From contig NZ_JAJKFQ010000001.1 in NCBI RefSeq assembly GCF_020966635.1, positions 868,001-932,000 on the forward strand: a DNA stretch of 64,000 nt. Direction: 5' to 3'. Positions within the stretch are counted from its first letter, which is position 1, and every line of letters begins with the position of its first letter. The stretch comes from Stieleria sp. JC731. Its GTDB lineage: Bacteria > Planctomycetota > Planctomycetia > Pirellulales > Pirellulaceae. The notes beneath the pieces are model-generated. The model was not told the origin of the DNA. It saw nothing but the letters and a program-made list of their open reading frames with translations, and searched no databases. Of the stretch, positions 36,361-44,470 are shown piece by piece. The translations under genes were made by a program, and so were the position numbers.

Positions 36361-39300
36361 ATGTGGCGGCAGCAAACCTTATTTGGGCTGATCGGCTTTC
36401 TAATTACCTCGGTAAGTCTCTTTGATTGTACCGGTTTCGGGCAAGAACCTCAGTTTCAAGAGATCGCCCAACGGCGTCGTTCCGTTCTGCTCGCAAAAGA
36501 CGGGGAGTGCAAGCTTCGCGATGGACACGTATTGTCAGGGCAAATCCGGGAGTCGTTAATCGAAGGCCGGTTTCTGGTATGGAACCGAAAAAGCAGTGGT
36601 GACGTCACGGATATGTTCGTTCCTCTGCAGGCGTTCAACGAAAGTGACCAAAATCTGATTCAAACGAAGCACTTTCAGAAACGGAACTATGTCCGTTACC
36701 AATATTTGCCGCCCTTGCTGTTTCACCCATCGTTAAAAGGTGTGAAGTATCCCAAGCCCTACGATCGGCTCGACGGTGCGGTCGCGATTGAAAATGGGAA
36801 GGTATTTTGTTGGGCGAGGGACAAGCTGTATCGTGTGGACGAATCTGCGATCCCAGCCGAATACTTAAAGGAATTGAAAATTGCTTTCAACGATTTCGGC
36901 AGCGGTCATTGGTTGAATATTAGTGATTGGCTACCTCGGGCCATTGCCGGCAAAGTCCTTGCCGAGACGCCAGACAGCTTTGTATTCGAATCGACTCCTG
37001 ATAAGGGAATGAACAATCTATTCGACTTCCCCATTGGAACTCGATTTCGTCTACCAAAACGAACCATGGGCCAAATTTTAGAACGGGAGATGCGTGCCTG
37101 TTTAGGACGCTATGCCCGACTTGAAGAGTCCGTGAAAATTCCTGATGCGGAGCTAGGCCAACTTCCTGTGCTTTGTCGCGTGATGAAGAGTATTACAGCT
37201 CAATGGGGATTGTGTCAGTCACCGACTGCGTCGCGCCAGTCAAACATTCAAACGCATTCATCAGACCTAAAAGCATCGATCCCAATCCATCAATTATCCT
37301 GCGCCGACCATTTGGAATTCGAGTTGGCCGCAATCGATCGAGAAACGAGCTTGGGGCCTCTGGATCGAAACGACGCGGCATACATGGTCTTGGCTGATAC
37401 GGCTTTCGAGCGAAGGCATTGGACGTTGATCGGTGGTCGTGCGACCATTTCAGCGCGGTTGGTCGGTGCCATCACGAATGGTTTCGCTTTTGACTTTTCC
37501 GGAGAGTACGTCTTCATCGAGGCATCACAGCTAAACCCAATTGACCGTCGGGTTGCACGAATCGCGACAAGTTCGAAGACGCTCGACTGGTTGGACCTAG
37601 AAAAGCTTGAGAGTCTGAGGACGAAACGAGTTTTGGCGAAATACTCCAGCATTGGAACGGTCGTGGAGTTGGGGCCGTCTTTTGAAGTCCATGGAGTGAT
37701 CGACTCTCATAGCAATGCATTTAGTGCTGGCAAGCAGGAGCTGATCAACGGGATCCATTGGGAACACTTTTTAGTGACAGGAGATAATGATTCTCTTCGA
37801 TCGCGACTCGAGGGGCTTGCAGATCAGGACCGTCGGTCTGCAGAGGCTAAGATCGCTTGGTATCGCGAAAATCTGAAACCGGCTCAGGAACTGGTTGCTG
37901 ATCTTCCCGAGCTTAAAACATTGCCAGTCAAGCCTGTCGAACGAAGGTGGCGGTTCGGTAGCGACCGCACTGGTTTGATCGCCAAACTCGTCGGGCGATA
38001 TGGAGATGATTGGGTATTCGAGAGTCAAGTGGACGATCAACCCGTAAATTTCTTAGTCGGGATGGAAGAACTGAGTGTTGAAGATGAGGCAATCGCAAAC
38101 GCAGCGATCGGTCGATTTGAACAGAAGAACTGGGCCGAAGTCTTGCCAACCGCGGATAACGGTCAGTATTACCGGTTGTGGCTTGATCCTCGAAACAAAG
38201 GTCTGTTGTCTCCGATACCCGGTGTCGTCGTCGAGGTCTCTTCTCGTAGAGCCGAGTTTCTAAATGTGCAAGGGGCTTCGTTCACTGATTACGATGTTGG
38301 TCGTGAGAAAGGCATCGGAGAGGAAGTTCAACGCCGCTATCAATTGGCGATGGATCAGGGGAGAGTGCGTCTTGAGCAACGACTGTCAAAACTTCCCCTT
38401 TGGTCATTTCGGAATAGCGATCAAAACGTGCGCGCGAGACTTGTCGGGCAAAGCGGTGATGATGCGATCTTTGCGGATGATCAAGATCGTCGCTTCCTAG
38501 TCTCAACGGTCTGCCTAAACGATCCAGGACAGCGATCGGTATCCCAGGCCGATTCAATGGTGGCGGTTTCAGAAGCTGCCAAGTTGCCAAGATTGTTAAT
38601 CGGAAGAGAGCGACTGTATGGGCCCGGTTTCATCGAGCGAGTTGGTCATCGAACCGATGGGTATCTGAAATTCAAACATGTGTTTTCGGTTTACACAGCC
38701 AATGCTGAAGGTCGAACGAAAAGTAATCGAAACGGGATGAGCGAGCTGCCGTTGTCAAGTTTGACGATGCGACAAAGCAAATTGATAATCGCTGAATCGA
38801 TCCGCAGAGAATTGTCACTAGAAGACGACCGTTCCATCGACGAAGAACTCGCAAGCCCGATCGACCGGGCTGATGTCATCAGCAAGCTACCTGAATTGGA
38901 TGTCGATATTCGTCAGAAAATTGAATCGTTCTTGTGGCCGGATGGGCGCGGCAAGATGCGGTCACTTGACACCGTTCGTTGGCAGCAATCGAAGTTGCAG
39001 GTTCCTGAAGACGCAATACTATTGGCCTGCAACCACGACGCCACGTTTGGTTTGATCAAGAACGTATCAAGCGAATTCCAGTGGTGTCAGTTTTCCAGCG
39101 GGAAAACGATCCCCGCACCTGCGGTTGATCTCGATGGGATTTCACATGGCCCCTGGGTGGATGGGAATCGTGCTCAGTTGTGGTATGTCAAAGATGGGCG
39201 ACTGTTTATCAGTAACAAGGAAGGTGATCGAGAATATCAGGTCAACCAATCCCAGGCACCCATCATCGCCGCGGCGATTTCAGGCGATCACCAGACGATC

Positions 39301-40899
39301 TTCTTGTTTCATCAAGACACGATCTGTGTTCGCCTGAATCTGAAGTCTGGTCAGCAAACAACTTGGCGGTCGGGAACGCGGGAGTTTAAAACCGATGAAA
39401 AGATCAAGCTGGCCGCGTCGCAGAACGGAGATGGGATCGCTCTTTTTTACGGCAATGTGTTTCAAGGGCAGCGGTTCGATCAAAAGGAACAAGTCCCCAG
39501 TCAGGCAAACTTTCTACTGATGGAACCGAGCGAATCATCGCAGATCAAGGCTGGGAAGAGGTTTTCGGTGCTCTACACGTCAGATTCGAATCGAGCGAGT
39601 TTAATCTGGCATGAGCGTGGGGCCGCACCATTGACTGTATCCCTTCCCGTGATGCCGGATCGAATTGATATCGTCGATCTGGGATTTGGTGAAGTCTTAC
39701 AAGTGATTGGCAATTCATCCGAGCCTGTCTACCGCAACGCTGGGTATCGGTTTGTCGCATGGATCCAGCCGCATAAAAGGACGTTTCTATATCGACCACA
39801 AGTAATCGAAGGCACACCCATTGAACGCCAGGGGGCACAGGCTGTTTGGGTAGCAGGCAAAAGTTCGATTGTGATCGAGCAAACAGATCATGGTTATGTT
39901 CGATCGAGACGCAACGAGGGTGCTGCCATATCGGTGGATCTGTATTTAAGTTCGCTGGCAAGAGAACTCGTCGACCAAATGGATATCGGGCAAATCGCTG
40001 CCACAGTGTCGTTCTTGGACCATCCCGATTGCCGTGCCCAAGGCGAATATTCGGGAGACTTGGTGAACCAATTCTTTGATAAGGTGACAGCCAACGTGTT
40101 GGACTTTCGGCCACATCTTGGCGGTGACCATGTTCAGCGATCACTCCGAGTTGCCGCGCGTTTTGCAGATCGGTTTCCATCCTCCGATATTGCAAAGTGC
40201 ATTCTAGCGAACGTGTACGATTCCTACGCGTGGGATGCACGTGGGACTGGTTTTGCCGGCAGCGTGTCAGAGCATCAGTGGACTGTTTTTCGCAAATATG
40301 TCGCTAAGGCGGAGGGGATTTGCGCGCCGTTGCTGAATAGACCTCAGCCGAATTCACAAGTGTTTCGGATGGCGTTGGAATTGGCTCGGACAAACGGAAA
40401 GCCCCTTGAAGAAATCGTTCAATTGGCGAGTCGAATACGTCAAAGTCCTTACCGGGCCGACGCATCGTTGCACCACTTGGTTGCCGTTTATTTGATGCCC
40501 CGTTGGAATGGCGCACCGGGAATGCTCGAAAGCTATATGGAAAAGGTCGCTCAGACGATTGGAGGCGAGGAGGGGGACGCGGTTTATGCAACCGTTGCAC
40601 AGGAGTTGAGTTCAATGGGCGGTCCGAATGGACCCGCATCGTTGGGCTTCAATTGGGATCTAGAACGTTTGAAATCGGGAACGCGTGCCAGCATCCGATC
40701 TCGACAAAATTTGGACGTCCTCAGTCATACCCTGGTTGTCTTAGCAAACCGTGGTGACATCAATTCACTCATCGAACTGACTCGACTTGGAGCCGAGCGT
40801 GCGATGTTGGCTCCCAGTGTATCGTCGTCGACGTTGACTGGATCGGCGCAGGCAATTCCTTCAGGCGGGCAAGGCTCAAACACATCCGACGGGATTTAG
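36361..40899 (+). CDS. Large secreted protein with SHD1-like repeats (1512 aa)
   Basis: A signal peptide (about 1-27) is followed by about six divergent repeats of roughly 55-80 residues between 45 and 810. Each resembles the SHD1 domain common in planctomycetes: an aromatic-basic start (RRWRFGSDRTGLIAKLVGRY), GDDWVF strands and a closing L-x4-D helix. Examples lie near residues 45-100, 353-405, 528-585 and 678-735. Residues about 880-1170 are beta-rich, perhaps propeller-like (HDATFGLIKN, ISGDHQTIFLFHQDTICVRL). The C-terminal ~300 residues are helical. No catalytic motif was seen. It stands alone between repeat clusters. Confidence 0.75.
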   Translation: MWRQQTLFGLIGFLITSVSLFDCTGFGQEPQFQEIAQRRRSVLLAKDGECKLRDGHVLSGQIRESLIEGRFLVWNRKSSGDVTDMFVPLQAFNESDQNLIQTKHFQKRNYVRYQYLPPLLFHPSLKGVKYPKPYDRLDGAVAIENGKVFCWARDKLYRVDESAIPAEYLKELKIAFNDFGSGHWLNISDWLPRAIAGKVLAETPDSFVFESTPDKGMNNLFDFPIGTRFRLPKRTMGQILEREMRACLGRYARLEESVKIPDAELGQLPVLCRVMKSITAQWGLCQSPTASRQSNIQTHSSDLKASIPIHQLSCADHLEFELAAIDRETSLGPLDRNDAAYMVLADTAFERRHWTLIGGRATISARLVGAITNGFAFDFSGEYVFIEASQLNPIDRRVARIATSSKTLDWLDLEKLESLRTKRVLAKYSSIGTVVELGPSFEVHGVIDSHSNAFSAGKQELINGIHWEHFLVTGDNDSLRSRLEGLADQDRRSAEAKIAWYRENLKPAQELVADLPELKTLPVKPVERRWRFGSDRTGLIAKLVGRYGDDWVFESQVDDQPVNFLVGMEELSVEDEAIANAAIGRFEQKNWAEVLPTADNGQYYRLWLDPRNKGLLSPIPGVVVEVSSRRAEFLNVQGASFTDYDVGREKGIGEEVQRRYQLAMDQGRVRLEQRLSKLPLWSFRNSDQNVRARLVGQSGDDAIFADDQDRRFLVSTVCLNDPGQRSVSQADSMVAVSEAAKLPRLLIGRERLYGPGFIERVGHRTDGYLKFKHVFSVYTANAEGRTKSNRNGMSELPLSSLTMRQSKLIIAESIRRELSLEDDRSIDEELASPIDRADVISKLPELDVDIRQKIESFLWPDGRGKMRSLDTVRWQQSKLQVPEDAILLACNHDATFGLIKNVSSEFQWCQFSSGKTIPAPAVDLDGISHGPWVDGNRAQLWYVKDGRLFISNKEGDREYQVNQSQAPIIAAAISGDHQTIFLFHQDTICVRLNLKSGQQTTWRSGTREFKTDEKIKLAASQNGDGIALFYGNVFQGQRFDQKEQVPSQANFLLMEPSESSQIKAGKRFSVLYTSDSNRASLIWHERGAAPLTVSLPVMPDRIDIVDLGFGEVLQVIGNSSEPVYRNAGYRFVAWIQPHKRTFLYRPQVIEGTPIERQGAQAVWVAGKSSIVIEQTDHGYVRSRRNEGAAISVDLYLSSLARELVDQMDIGQIAATVSFLDHPDCRAQGEYSGDLVNQFFDKVTANVLDFRPHLGGDHVQRSLRVAARFADRFPSSDIAKCILANVYDSYAWDARGTGFAGSVSEHQWTVFRKYVAKAEGICAPLLNRPQPNSQVFRMALELARTNGKPLEEIVQLASRIRQSPYRADASLHHLVAVYLMPRWNGAPGMLESYMEKVAQTIGGEEGDAVYATVAQELSSMGGPNGPASLGFNWDLERLKSGTRASIRSRQNLDVLSHTLVVLANRGDINSLIELTRLGAERAMLAPSVSSSTLTGSAQAIPSGGQGSNTSDGI

Positions 40900-40927
40900 A
40901 TTGCGGGCCCTTTTTGGCTATTGAAGA

Positions 40928-41072
40928 GTGGGCAAAGCGTGGCGGGATTTTAAACATAGAGTCACCGAGAACACGGAGTCGGTCGCCAACCACCAGTCAG
41001 ATGAAGTCCCAACCGCTGCTAACCGAAATCTCTGTGTACTCCGTTCCTCTGTGTTTTATTTGCCCGGTCACC
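40928..41072. repeat. CACAGAG-type dyad repeat, copy 3
   Basis: GGGATTTTAAACATAGAGTC, then ACCGAGAACACGGAG, AGTCAGATGAAGTCCC, and an end CTCTGTGTACTCCG...CTCTGTGTTTTATTTGCCCGG. It starts 29 nt after the stop of the 1512-residue gene. A short related fragment (ATTTTAAAATGCAGAGACGC and on) lies at about 41129-41172. The rest of the gap to the next gene shows nothing else. Confidence 0.8.
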
Positions 41073-41344
41073 TGACTAGGCAAGGACGCAAGAGCCTTTG
41101 CTGCTATTCAAGGCGGAGCCAAGGGTAACAGGATTTTAAAATGCAGAGACGCCGAGGACGCAGAGATCACGCTTGAAGTTTAAATTTGCGTGGTGGCTCC
41201 GCTGGCTCTGGATCGTTGGGCTAAGGCTGGCTGCCTGTGACTTGATTTCGGTGGATCAGCTTGCCAGACTGAATGACTCTCCGAGGGGCTGCGTTTCGGC
41301 CCGGCGTCTTGTGTTCTTCCGCTCGTAGCGACAAGGAAACGTCT

Positions 41345-42094
41345 TTGGCAACCAGACTGTCTTTCATCGTTCCCGCTTGCAACGAAGCGGCAATGATCGC
41401 ATCGACGATTTTGGCGATCCGTCAATCGGCAGCTGGGTTGCTTGGTGTTGACGACTACGAGGTCATCGTTGTCGACGACAATTCAAGAGACGCCACCTTG
41501 TCCATCGCAGAGGCACACGGTGCTGTGACGGTAAAATCTGGCGGCGGTGACATTGGTGCTGCACGCAATCGAGGTTTCTCGGTTTCGAACGGTCAACGAT
41601 TGATCTTTGTTGATGCCGACACTGTGGTCGATCCGCAGCTACTGAAGGAAACACTGACCGCTTGGGACCAAGGCGCCAAATGGGGATCGGCACTGGTCGC
41701 GCCCTCTGACGAGTGCCCTCGATGGGCGTCTTTCCTTGGCATCTTTTACAACTTCTATTACGCACGGTGGTGTAGGTGCGCTTACGGGTGCTACTTTTTC
41801 GTCAGACGCGACGCATTCGAAGGTGCCGGCGGCTTTCCCGAGGGCCTTTGCGAAGGCGAAGATATGGCGCTCAGCAAGCGATTGACTGTCTTGTATGGTC
41901 GTTCGCAATTGCTGCGAAATCGGATCCATAGTTCGGCACGTAAAGCACGTGAGTTTGGGTTTTGGTACCACATGCGGCTGCTGTGGATTGGAATGTTTCC
42001 TGGGAAGTCGAATACACCACACCCTGATGTTGTGACTTATCGGGATGGTGGTCGACGGCTCACACGCAGCCAGGACGGTTCAGCCAATTCATGA
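41345..42094 (+). CDS. GT2-family glycosyltransferase
   Basis: A 249-residue GT-A enzyme: RLSFIVPACNEAAMIASTIL, then YEVIVVDDNSRDAT, DIGAARNRGFS, and the DxD motif in FVDADTVVDP. GFPEGLCEGEDMALSKRL is the acceptor-side motif. The likely start is TTG 41345, preceded by AGGA at a 7-nt distance; an ATG at 41273 would add 24 residues without family similarity. It probably adds a sugar to an envelope glycan; no operon partner is present. A hairpin-rich repeat begins 6 nt after its stop. Confidence 0.82.
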   Translation: MATRLSFIVPACNEAAMIASTILAIRQSAAGLLGVDDYEVIVVDDNSRDATLSIAEAHGAVTVKSGGGDIGAARNRGFSVSNGQRLIFVDADTVVDPQLLKETLTAWDQGAKWGSALVAPSDECPRWASFLGIFYNFYYARWCRCAYGCYFFVRRDAFEGAGGFPEGLCEGEDMALSKRLTVLYGRSQLLRNRIHSSARKAREFGFWYHMRLLWIGMFPGKSNTPHPDVVTYRDGGRRLTRSQDGSANS

Positions 42095-42100
42095 GCCTCG

Positions 42101-42166
42101 CCGTAGTGGATCTTGTTAAAGATCCAGAATTCGAAGCGGAGGGATTTTTAACAAAATCCACTACGG
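42101..42166. repeat. 25-nt-arm inverted repeat with nested hairpins
   Basis: The left arm 42101-42125 and right arm 42142-42166 are reverse complements except at two positions. Both begin or end with CCGTAGTGGAT or its complement. Each arm is itself a small hairpin (GGATCTT-GTTA-AAGATCC; GGATTTT-TAAC-AAAATCC). It sits just after the GT2 stop and may act as a terminator or be a mobile palindromic element. Confidence 0.8.
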
Positions 42167-42337
42167 AGGAAGTAGAGACTCGAATTGGGTGAACGAAGTC
42201 CGGTGCTCGAACAGGAAGTAGCTAAGCGATTCTAAGATCGACGGGCGGTCGCAGTTCTGAACATTGACGTCGGATAAGGATTGCCTCGAAGAATGGTCAA
42301 GAGCCTTTTCTGCTATTAAAGAGAGAGCGAAGACTGG

Positions 42338-42466
42338 CGGGGTTTTGAAACACAGAGTCACCGAGAACACGGAGCCAGTTGCAAATGACCGTTCAGATGA
42401 CGTCTCAATCACTCCCAACCAAAACTCTGTGTACTCTGTTTCTCTGTGGTTCACTTGTCCGGTCGC
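42338..42466. repeat. CACAGAG-type dyad repeat, copy 4
   Basis: GGGGTTTTGAAACACAGAGT, ACCGAGAACACGGAG, TTCAGATGACGTC, CCCAACCAAAACTCTGTGT and TCTCTGTGGTTCACTTGTCC. A preceding module AAGAGCCTTTTCTGCTATTA (about 42299) also precedes the 41129 fragment. A second short fragment lies at about 42553-42600. The rest of 42167-42758 holds nothing recognisable. Confidence 0.8.
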
Positions 42467-42758
42467 TTCGAGTATCCGATCTAATGGATCGTCTTGTCAT
42501 GTGAACAAGAGACATTCTGTCGAAGCGGTTTGGGGAGTCGAAGTCTGGGCTCAGGTAGATTGTAAAATGCAGAGACGCCGAGTACGCAGAGATCGAGCAA
42601 TGCCCTAAATAACTGGCCCCGTTCGATGTATGGCTCTCGCTCGCATACCAGAGGTAAATCGAATTTGAAAAAACGATCGTCAAGTCATCAAATGCGGATT
42701 CGTTTCGATCGTCAGGGCCTGACGTTAGCTTCATCGCTGAAATCGTTCGACTATCAAC

Positions 42759-43769
42759 TTAAGCGGGCAATTCCAGATTGCCTGAGGAGATGTTTGTAAG
42801 TCGTCTCAGATTGGGCCGTCTGATCACGGCCAGTCCCATGGCGAAGAATGACCAGATCATCCATGAGGTCAGTTCAGGTGCCACTGGGTCGGGGCCAGCG
42901 ATATTGGAAGTGATCCAGCTTGCATAAGAAGACACTTTGATCGAGCCGGCGATATCGCCATAATCAGCGTCCAAGTTTCCATCGACCGCTGCGATGAACG
43001 AGTGGACTCCGGTGAGTACTTCGCCGCTGCCAAAGTTGGCAAAGACCGCGCCACCACTGTCCCCGCCGGCAATCAGATACTCCAAGTCCAACTGTGTCGA
43101 CGTTCCGGACCAGTTGTCTCCGCCGCTGCCGCTGTCAAAGTCTTCGAAGATGATGTCGCTGCTGTATCCGGAGACCAAACTGCCGTCCAGGTCGATCACG
43201 TTGTTTCCCGCGCGTTTGGTGCCTGCGGGTGCGGTGATCCCGGTGACGCCGTTTCCGGTCACCCCATAGCCGACGTGTGTCACTGTTTGTCCGACTTCGC
43301 TGGTGTTGGTATTCAGGGTCGCCGGAGTGATGGTTGTTTCATTGGTCGCAAGTCGTAGCAATGCGATGTCGGTACCCGTTGTCAGGTCACCGGACCAACC
43401 GGGATGCAAGATGATTTCAGCACCGACGTGGACGCCACCGCCACTGTCGGTCAAATCGAACGTCCAATCACTTGGGTTAAACCCGACGGCATCCAGGCAG
43501 TGACCTGCCGTCAAGATCCAGTTTTCCTTGATCAAGGTTGCCGAGCAAATATGCGTTCCCCAGGTTAGCGAACCGACAGCGGGATAGCTTGTCGCCAAGC
43601 TGGTGTAGCTGGCGTCGGCACGGTCATGGCGAATCGTTCCGGCAAAAACGCGTTGCTGCTGCGTACAAGTCGAAATGAGAAGAATACCGCTCGCGGTCAA
43701 CGCCCACTTGCGACCGTGTTGAAGCAAATTCATTTCGTGGTTTGCGATTGGATTTCCGTAGGTTCGCAT
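42759..43769 (-). CDS. Trypsin-like serine protease with PEP-CTERM-like tail
   Basis: A 336-residue S1-family protease. The catalytic triad is His90 (ILTAGHC), Asp134 (GTDIALLRL) and Ser238 (GGDSGG). An N-terminal signal-anchor follows a 22-residue basic N-region. The C-terminus reads VAPELTSW, a hydrophobic helix (MIWSFFAMGLAVI) and RRPNLRR: a variant of the PEP-CTERM sorting signal with APEL in place of PEP. The ATG at 43767-43769 has AGGA 7 nt upstream. It is probably secreted and processed by the exosortase encoded immediately upstream on the same strand. Confidence 0.88.
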   Translation of the reverse strand: MRTYGNPIANHEMNLLQHGRKWALTASGILLISTCTQQQRVFAGTIRHDRADASYTSLATSYPAVGSLTWGTHICSATLIKENWILTAGHCLDAVGFNPSDWTFDLTDSGGGVHVGAEIILHPGWSGDLTTGTDIALLRLATNETTITPATLNTNTSEVGQTVTHVGYGVTGNGVTGITAPAGTKRAGNNVIDLDGSLVSGYSSDIIFEDFDSGSGGDNWSGTSTQLDLEYLIAGGDSGGAVFANFGSGEVLTGVHSFIAAVDGNLDADYGDIAGSIKVSSYASWITSNIAGPDPVAPELTSWMIWSFFAMGLAVIRRPNLRRLTNISSGNLELPA

Positions 43770-43819
43770 TGGGGATCCTGAATCGATCTAGACTCGGGGT
43801 GGTTGGTCAGGGTTTTGTG

Positions 43820-44470
43820 CTAAGGATTCGCCGGCTGAAGTGCAGCGATTCTTGTTGTTGGCAAAGTTGAGTTAGTGACTTCGCCAATAAAACTTTCGAT
43901 GATTTGTCGAGCGTTGCCGGAGTGGCCACGCGGATGACGAACACTGACCATTAAGCGTCTTAGATTCGCATGGCCTGCAAGTTGGATTCGCGGGTAGCGT
44001 GGCGAACACCAATGGCTGCCGTCATGCCAGCTGTAGGCAAGAGTGACTGATGGTTGTTCGATATCGCGTGAAACCAGTGTTTGAAATCGGAATTCGTGTT
44101 CAGAGTTGGGGACGATCCAGCTAGCTGCTTTGCCGATCGATGCAAATTCATGTCTCGCGTAGCAAGTTTCCGGAAGGTGGCTGGCAAGCGGACCGGCAGG
44201 GCCTGCGATGAACGTCACGACCACCGTCTGATCATTTGTTTTGTTTTTGAAGGATTGCCGCCAATAGTTAGTAGCGTGAAGCACTTCCAATTCACTCTCA
44301 GGCAATTCTTCATTGCCAACCATCGTCCAGGCACCTAGCTGGACCGGTAGTGCAAATGTCTGGTCGTCCGAAAAGCCTCGCGATATCGACCGGATGGACA
44401 TCCCACAGCTGATCAATGCGATCATGCAGCCAACGATGACCGCATGCAGGTTCGTGATAGGGGTTTTCAT
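43820..44470 (-). CDS. EpsI-like exosortase-associated protein (DUF3485)
   Basis: A 216-residue protein with an N-terminal membrane anchor (HAVIVGCMIALISCGMSI) and a periplasmic domain. The conserved region is VVTFIAGPAGPLASHLPETC followed by YARHEF. The HxPExC motif is the family hallmark, usually found fused to or beside exosortases. Its ATG overlaps the stop of the exosortase gene by ATGA, so it is made in step with it. Its exact role is unknown; it is required for EPS production in some systems (family knowledge). Confidence 0.85.
   Translation of the reverse strand: MKTPITNLHAVIVGCMIALISCGMSIRSISRGFSDDQTFALPVQLGAWTMVGNEELPESELEVLHATNYWRQSFKNKTNDQTVVVTFIAGPAGPLASHLPETCYARHEFASIGKAASWIVPNSEHEFRFQTLVSRDIEQPSVTLAYSWHDGSHWCSPRYPRIQLAGHANLRRLMVSVRHPRGHSGNARQIIESFIGEVTNSTLPTTRIAALQPANP

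Noticed and set aside
39545-40240. 231-residue minus-strand frame inside the 1512-residue gene
   Set aside because: Antisense shadow of a long open gene with signal peptide and repeats; Arg/Pro-rich without motifs.
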